7,730 nt of DNA from an uncultured Lachnospiraceae bacterium. GTDB taxonomy: Bacteria > Bacillota > Clostridia > Lachnospirales > Lachnospiraceae. This document shows, piece by piece, positions 4,715 through 7,730 of the stretch. The notes beneath the pieces were generated by a model, which saw only the letters and a program-made list of their open reading frames with translations, was not told where the DNA came from and made no database searches. How positions within the stretch are numbered: position 1 is the first letter of the stretch; each line of letters begins with the position of its first letter. The translations under genes and the position numbers were made by a program. Location of the stretch: positions 1-7,730 of the forward strand of contig CAMNQN010000158.1 in assembly GCA_946549155.1 (NCBI GenBank). The letters run 5' to 3'.

Positions 4715-5359
4715 ATGTTTAAAAATAAGAGGAAGCAAGAGGTTTTGGAGCCTTATACAAATGGAAGCAGGCGGACGCCCAGGGAGCAGCGGCGGATGGA
4801 AGCTAAGATACAGCGGCCCCGGCGGAAAAAGTCCATTCCCCGGGTGGTGTTTGGATGGACCTTTCAGATTTTGATTGTGATTATGTTTGCCTACGTAATC
4901 GTCTATTTCTTCGGGCAGTCCCGGACGAATGTGGGGCAGTCCATGGACGTGACCCTTTCCGGCGGGGATACGGTTCTGATTAATGTGATGGCCTATCAGC
5001 TGGGAGGACCGAAGCGGGGAGATATTATTTCCTTTAAGCCCAACGGCAGCGAGAGCAGCCATTCTAATATCAAGCGGGTGATCGGGCTGCCGGGGGAGAC
5101 TGTGCAGATTATCGAAGGGATGATTTATATTGACGGGAAGGTTTATCTGGAACAGAAAAACTATCCCGCCATTACCAATCCGGGCATGGCATCAGAGCCC
5201 ATAACCCTGGGCGGGAATGAATACTTTGTGCTGGGAGATAACCGGAACAACAGCGAGGACAGCCGGTTCGCGGATATTGGACTGGTGGAATCCGCCTCCG
5301 TCGAGGGGAAGGTGTGGTTTGTGCTCAGCCCCGGTGAACACAGAGGATTTGTAGAGTAA
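4715..5359 (+). CDS. lepB: Type I signal peptidase with divergent serine box (copy 1)
   Basis: Type I signal peptidases cut signal peptides from exported proteins at the outer face of the membrane with a Ser-Lys dyad. The 214 residues comprise a long basic cytosolic N-terminus (1-43, rich in Arg and Lys), one membrane segment (about 44-66), and the catalytic domain. Ser76 lies in VGQSMDVTLSGGD, where most relatives have Pro two residues after the Met (SMxPTL); here it is Val. Lys120 lies in NIKRVIGLPGE, and GDNRNNSEDSR (174-184) is the conserved box E. Both catalytic residues are present, so activity is likely. The ATG at 4715 has GAGGAA (4704-4709) upstream. It follows the rplS terminator and is paralogous to the gene at 6306-6857. 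Confidence 0.93.
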   Translation: MFKNKRKQEVLEPYTNGSRRTPREQRRMEAKIQRPRRKKSIPRVVFGWTFQILIVIMFAYVIVYFFGQSRTNVGQSMDVTLSGGDTVLINVMAYQLGGPKRGDIISFKPNGSESSHSNIKRVIGLPGETVQIIEGMIYIDGKVYLEQKNYPAITNPGMASEPITLGGNEYFVLGDNRNNSEDSRFADIGLVESASVEGKVWFVLSPGEHRGFVE

Positions 5360-5445
5360 GCGGGCAGAGCGGAAAACGGATAAAAGACAGAAGCGGCGGG
5401 AGCGCAAGGCTTCCTGACAGAGAAAGAAAAAAGACGAGGTGACGT

Positions 5446-6291
5446 ATGAATTATCAGTGGTATCCAGGCCATATGACAAAGGCCAGACGTATGATGCAGG
5501 AGGATATGAAACTGATTGATCTGGTGATCGAGCTGATTGATGCCCGTATCCCCCTCTCCAGCCGGAATCCGGATATTGATGAGCTGGGGAAAGGCAAGGC
5601 AAGAATGATTCTTCTTAATAAGGCGGATCTGGCGGATGAGCGTCAGAATGCTGCCTGGATGGAATATTTTGAGGGCCTTGGTTATTTTGCGACAAAGCTG
5701 AATTCCCGAACGGGAGCGGGTCTGAAATCGATCCAGCCTCTGATCCATCAGGCATGCAGAGAAAAGATTGAGCGGGACCGGAAACGGGGAATTATAAACC
5801 GTCCCGTGCGGGCTATGGTTGTGGGCATCCCCAATGTAGGCAAATCCACCTTCATCAATTCCCTGGCGGGGAAGGCCTGTGCCAAGACCGGCAATAAGCC
5901 GGGAGTGACGAAGGGAAAGCAGTGGATCCGCTTAAATAAAACGGTGGAGCTGTTGGACACGCCGGGGATTCTGTGGCCCAAATTTGAGGATCAGACCGTA
6001 GGGCTGAAGCTGGCGCTGGTGGGGTCCATGAAAGATGAATTGCTGAATGCGGAGGAATTGACCCTATGGCTGCTGCATTATCTGAAGGAGGCGTATCCCG
6101 GCTGGCTTACAAAGCGCTACAGTGTATCGGAGGAAGCCGGGGAGCCGGAGCTGCTGGTGATGGTGGCAGAGAACCGTTCCTGTAAACAAAAGGGCGGCGA
6201 ACCGGATTTAGCCAAGGCAGCGGCGCTTTTGCTGGATGATTTCCGCAGTGGGCGTCTGGGGCGCATTACCCTGGAAGCGCCGGAAAAATAG
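5446..6291 (+). CDS. rbgA: 50S ribosome assembly GTPase RbgA (YlqF)
   Basis: RbgA is a circularly permuted GTPase that helps install late proteins on the 50S subunit. The motifs appear in the permuted order: NKAD (G4, 58-61), SRTGAG (G5, about 87-92), GIPNVGKST (G1, 127-135), PGVT (G2, 152-155), DTPG (G3, 171-174). The N-terminus QWYPGHMTKARR contains His9, the residue implicated in GTP hydrolysis in B. subtilis RbgA. The C-terminal helical domain (about 200-281) ends with LGRITLE. At 281 residues it is of usual length. The ATG at 5446 follows GAGGTGA (5436-5442). It lies between the two signal peptidase genes, with the second starting 14 nt after its stop. The 86 nt before it show no terminator. 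Confidence 0.97.
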   Translation: MNYQWYPGHMTKARRMMQEDMKLIDLVIELIDARIPLSSRNPDIDELGKGKARMILLNKADLADERQNAAWMEYFEGLGYFATKLNSRTGAGLKSIQPLIHQACREKIERDRKRGIINRPVRAMVVGIPNVGKSTFINSLAGKACAKTGNKPGVTKGKQWIRLNKTVELLDTPGILWPKFEDQTVGLKLALVGSMKDELLNAEELTLWLLHYLKEAYPGWLTKRYSVSEEAGEPELLVMVAENRSCKQKGGEPDLAKAAALLLDDFRSGRLGRITLEAPEK

Positions 6292-6305
6292 AAAGTGGTG
6301 GAGTT

Positions 6306-6857
6306 TTGAGAAAAAAGGAAAAAAGGCGGAGAAGTCTGCTGGGGGAGGCTGTCAGCTGGACTCTCTACATTTTGATTATATTGGTGGCTACTTTTCTGAT
6401 CGTACGGTTTGTGGGGCAGAGGACCACTGTAAACGGTGTGTCCATGTACCCTACGCTGGAGGATGGGGATAGCCTGATTGTGGATAAGATTACGTACAAA
6501 TTTTCCGATCCTCAGAGGTTCGATATTGTGGTATTCCCGTTCCAGTATCAGGAGGATACCTACTATATAAAACGGGTGATTGGGCTGCCGGGAGAGACGG
6601 TTCAGATTTCCGGGGGTATCATCTATATCAACGGGCAGCCGCTGCAGGAGAAAAACCTCCGGGAGCCTATCGGGAAGGGCGGCCTGGCTGCCGATCCCAT
6701 CACACTGGGAGAGAACGAGTATTTTGTGCTGGGAGATAACCGAAATAACAGTTCCGACAGCCGGGAGCCCAGTGTGGGGAATGTGTCTAAGAGCAGCATT
6801 ATCGGAAAAGCCCGGCTTCGAATTTGGCCGCTGTCAAGATTTGGGTTTGTGAACTGA
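6306..6857 (+). CDS. lepB: Type I signal peptidase, canonical (copy 2)
   Basis: This 183-residue signal peptidase has a short basic N-terminus (MRKKEKRRRS), one membrane segment (about 14-36), Ser46 in the canonical NGVSMYPTLEDGD, Lys89 in YYIKRVIGLPGE, and GDNRNNSSDSR (143-153). It should be a fully active Ser-Lys protease of the outer membrane face. The start is TTG at 6306; no ATG or GTG fits before the membrane segment. The purine-rich GGTGGAG (6297-6303) is only 2 nt from TTG, a tight spacing that suggests modest translation. Parts of the catalytic domain match copy 1 closely at the DNA level, for example around RVIGLPGETVQI and FVLGDNRNNS. It follows rbgA by 14 nt and precedes rnhB by 26 nt. 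Confidence 0.95.
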   Translation: MRKKEKRRRSLLGEAVSWTLYILIILVATFLIVRFVGQRTTVNGVSMYPTLEDGDSLIVDKITYKFSDPQRFDIVVFPFQYQEDTYYIKRVIGLPGETVQISGGIIYINGQPLQEKNLREPIGKGGLAADPITLGENEYFVLGDNRNNSSDSREPSVGNVSKSSIIGKARLRIWPLSRFGFVN

Positions 6858-6883
6858 GTCACATTTTTACAGGAGAAGAACAG

Positions 6884-7642
6884 ATGGCGAAAAGCATAGG
6901 AGAGATCAAGGAAGAGTTTGCGCAGGCAAAGGAGTACCAGTGGCTGGAGCTGATAGAAAAGTACCGGGAGGATCCCAGGGCCGGAGTGGAGCGTCTGATT
7001 CAAAAGTGCGAAAAACAGATGGAGAAGCTGTGTGCGGAACGGGAACGCCTGGAGGGAATGCGGAAGTTCGAGCGGGAATATGAGCATCTGGGCTATGTCT
7101 GCGGCATTGACGAGGCGGGACGGGGACCGCTGGCGGGACCGGTGGTAGCCGGCGCGGTGATATTGCCGCCGGACTGCGAGATTCTCTATCTCAATGATTC
7201 CAAGCAGCTGACGGAAATGCGCAGGGAAGAGTTGTATGAGGAAATCCGGGAGAAAGCGGTGGCAGTGGGGGTGGGAATCATCGGACCCAGAAGAATCGAC
7301 GAGATTAATATTCTCCAGGCCACCTACGAGGCCATGTGTGAGGCCATCGGGAAGCTGGCGGTGATGCCTCAGATTCTGCTCAACGACGCGGTGACGATCC
7401 CCCAGGTAAAAATCCCCCAGGTACCAATCATTAAGGGGGACGCCAAAAGCCTGTCCATTGCGGCAGCCAGCGTTATCGCCAAGGTAACCAGGGACCGGAT
7501 GATGCGGGAGTACGACGACCTGATGCCGGAATACGGCTTCGCGTCCCACAAAGGGTACGGTTCCGCAGCGCATATCGCCGCCATCAAAAAGTATGGGCCG
7601 TCACCCATACACAGGGCGACTTTTATTAAAAATTTTGTATAG
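6884..7642 (+). CDS. rnhB: Ribonuclease HII
   Basis: RNase HII cuts RNA-DNA hybrids and starts removal of single ribonucleotides from DNA. The 252 residues comprise an N-terminal helical extension of about 70 residues, typical of Gram-positive RNase HII, then the catalytic core. The acidic residues are Asp76 and Glu77 in GIDEAGRGPLAG, Asp168 in LLNDAV, and Asp186 in IKGDAKSLSIAAASVIAK. HKGYGS and PSPIHR near the C-terminus are family-typical. The ATG at 6884 has AGGAGA (6871-6876) 7 nt upstream; an upstream TTG at 6824 lies inside lepB and is not supported. A 15-nt tandem repeat at 7397-7423 encodes IPQVK-IPQVP. It is the last gene before repeat E3. Confidence 0.97.
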   Translation: MAKSIGEIKEEFAQAKEYQWLELIEKYREDPRAGVERLIQKCEKQMEKLCAERERLEGMRKFEREYEHLGYVCGIDEAGRGPLAGPVVAGAVILPPDCEILYLNDSKQLTEMRREELYEEIREKAVAVGVGIIGPRRIDEINILQATYEAMCEAIGKLAVMPQILLNDAVTIPQVKIPQVPIIKGDAKSLSIAAASVIAKVTRDRMMREYDDLMPEYGFASHKGYGSAAHIAAIKKYGPSPIHRATFIKNFV

Positions 7643-7660
7643 CAGAAGATATCCGCGTGC

Positions 7661-7730
7661 ATTCAGGCGTCAAGGCTCTTCGTGTTTTGTTAATTGGCAG
7701 GACGCAGGAAAAGACGGGGCCGGGCGGGCA
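7661..7730 (+). repeat. E3: partial copy of the palindromic repeat family at the right edge
   Basis: TTTTGTTAA (7685-7693), five differing bases and then AGGACGCAGGAA (7699-7710) match the reverse complement of the E2 right-arm edge (539 back to 514) at 21 of 26 positions. The spacing is identical. Similarity extends outward to ATTCAGG (7661-7667), against ATTTCAGG on the E2 minus strand (about 559-551). Downstream of 7710 the match weakens. The window cuts the element, so its size is unknown. The region after rnhB (7643-7730) contains no gene I can support. Confidence 0.6.

Noticed and set aside
6824..6883. TTG at 6824 as rnhB start
   Set aside because: It would overlap lepB by 34 nt with no RBS; AGGAGA (6871-6876) clearly serves ATG 6884.
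6623..7573. Long minus-strand frame of 316 codons opposite lepB and rnhB
   Set aside because: It is antisense to two well-supported genes; the translation shows no domain and has the His/Leu/Arg-rich look of a shadow frame.
7657..7730. GTG-initiated frame open to the right edge after rnhB
   Set aside because: No RBS, and it lies in repeat E3; the expected neighbour of rnhB in this lineage (a YraN-type protein) is not recognisable in it.

Overview
The window carries a conserved housekeeping cluster of a Clostridia-type Bacillota, most likely a Lachnospiraceae member (Clostridium cluster XIVa). The evidence is the gene order ylxM-ffh-rpsP-khpA-rimM-trmD-rplS-lepB-rbgA-lepB-rnhB, all on the + strand, the strong AGGAGG-type ribosome binding sites, the sigma-A type promoters, the N-terminally extended Gram-positive RNase HII, and the moderately GC-rich base composition. 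The genus is not determined.

Positions 1-596 hold no convincing protein gene. They carry a partial repeat copy (E1, about 1-138), an isolated hairpin (162-198), and one complete palindromic element (E2, about 232-558). E2 has two arms of about 95 nt that are reverse complements of each other, enclosing four back-to-back hairpins. A further copy (E3) begins at about 7661 and runs off the right end. The housekeeping block therefore lies between members of one dispersed repeat family, which is the most unusual thing in the window.

Positions 597-2339 hold a consensus-like promoter, then ylxM and ffh, the protein side of the signal recognition particle. Positions 2379-4625 are a trmD-type ribosome operon: rpsP (S16), khpA (KH RNA-binding protein), rimM (30S maturation, S16 partner), trmD (tRNA m1G37 methyltransferase) and rplS (L19). 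The sequence suggests this operon is subdivided: a weak terminator-like hairpin at the end of ffh, a clear one between khpA and rimM, a good internal promoter before rplS, and a strong terminator after rplS. That arrangement would let the ribosomal protein genes be expressed at levels different from rimM and trmD.

Positions 4715-7642 hold two paralogous type I signal peptidases flanking the 50S-assembly GTPase rbgA, followed by rnhB. Together the block covers co-translational protein targeting (Ffh), signal peptide removal (LepB), ribosome assembly (RimM, RbgA, S16, L19), tRNA modification (TrmD) and ribonucleotide removal from DNA (RNase HII). Residue-level oddities include Glu in TrmD where E. 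coli has catalytic Asp169, Gly-Ala-Cys in place of Gly-Ser-Gly in the Ffh RNA-binding motif, and a signal peptidase whose serine box lacks the usual proline.
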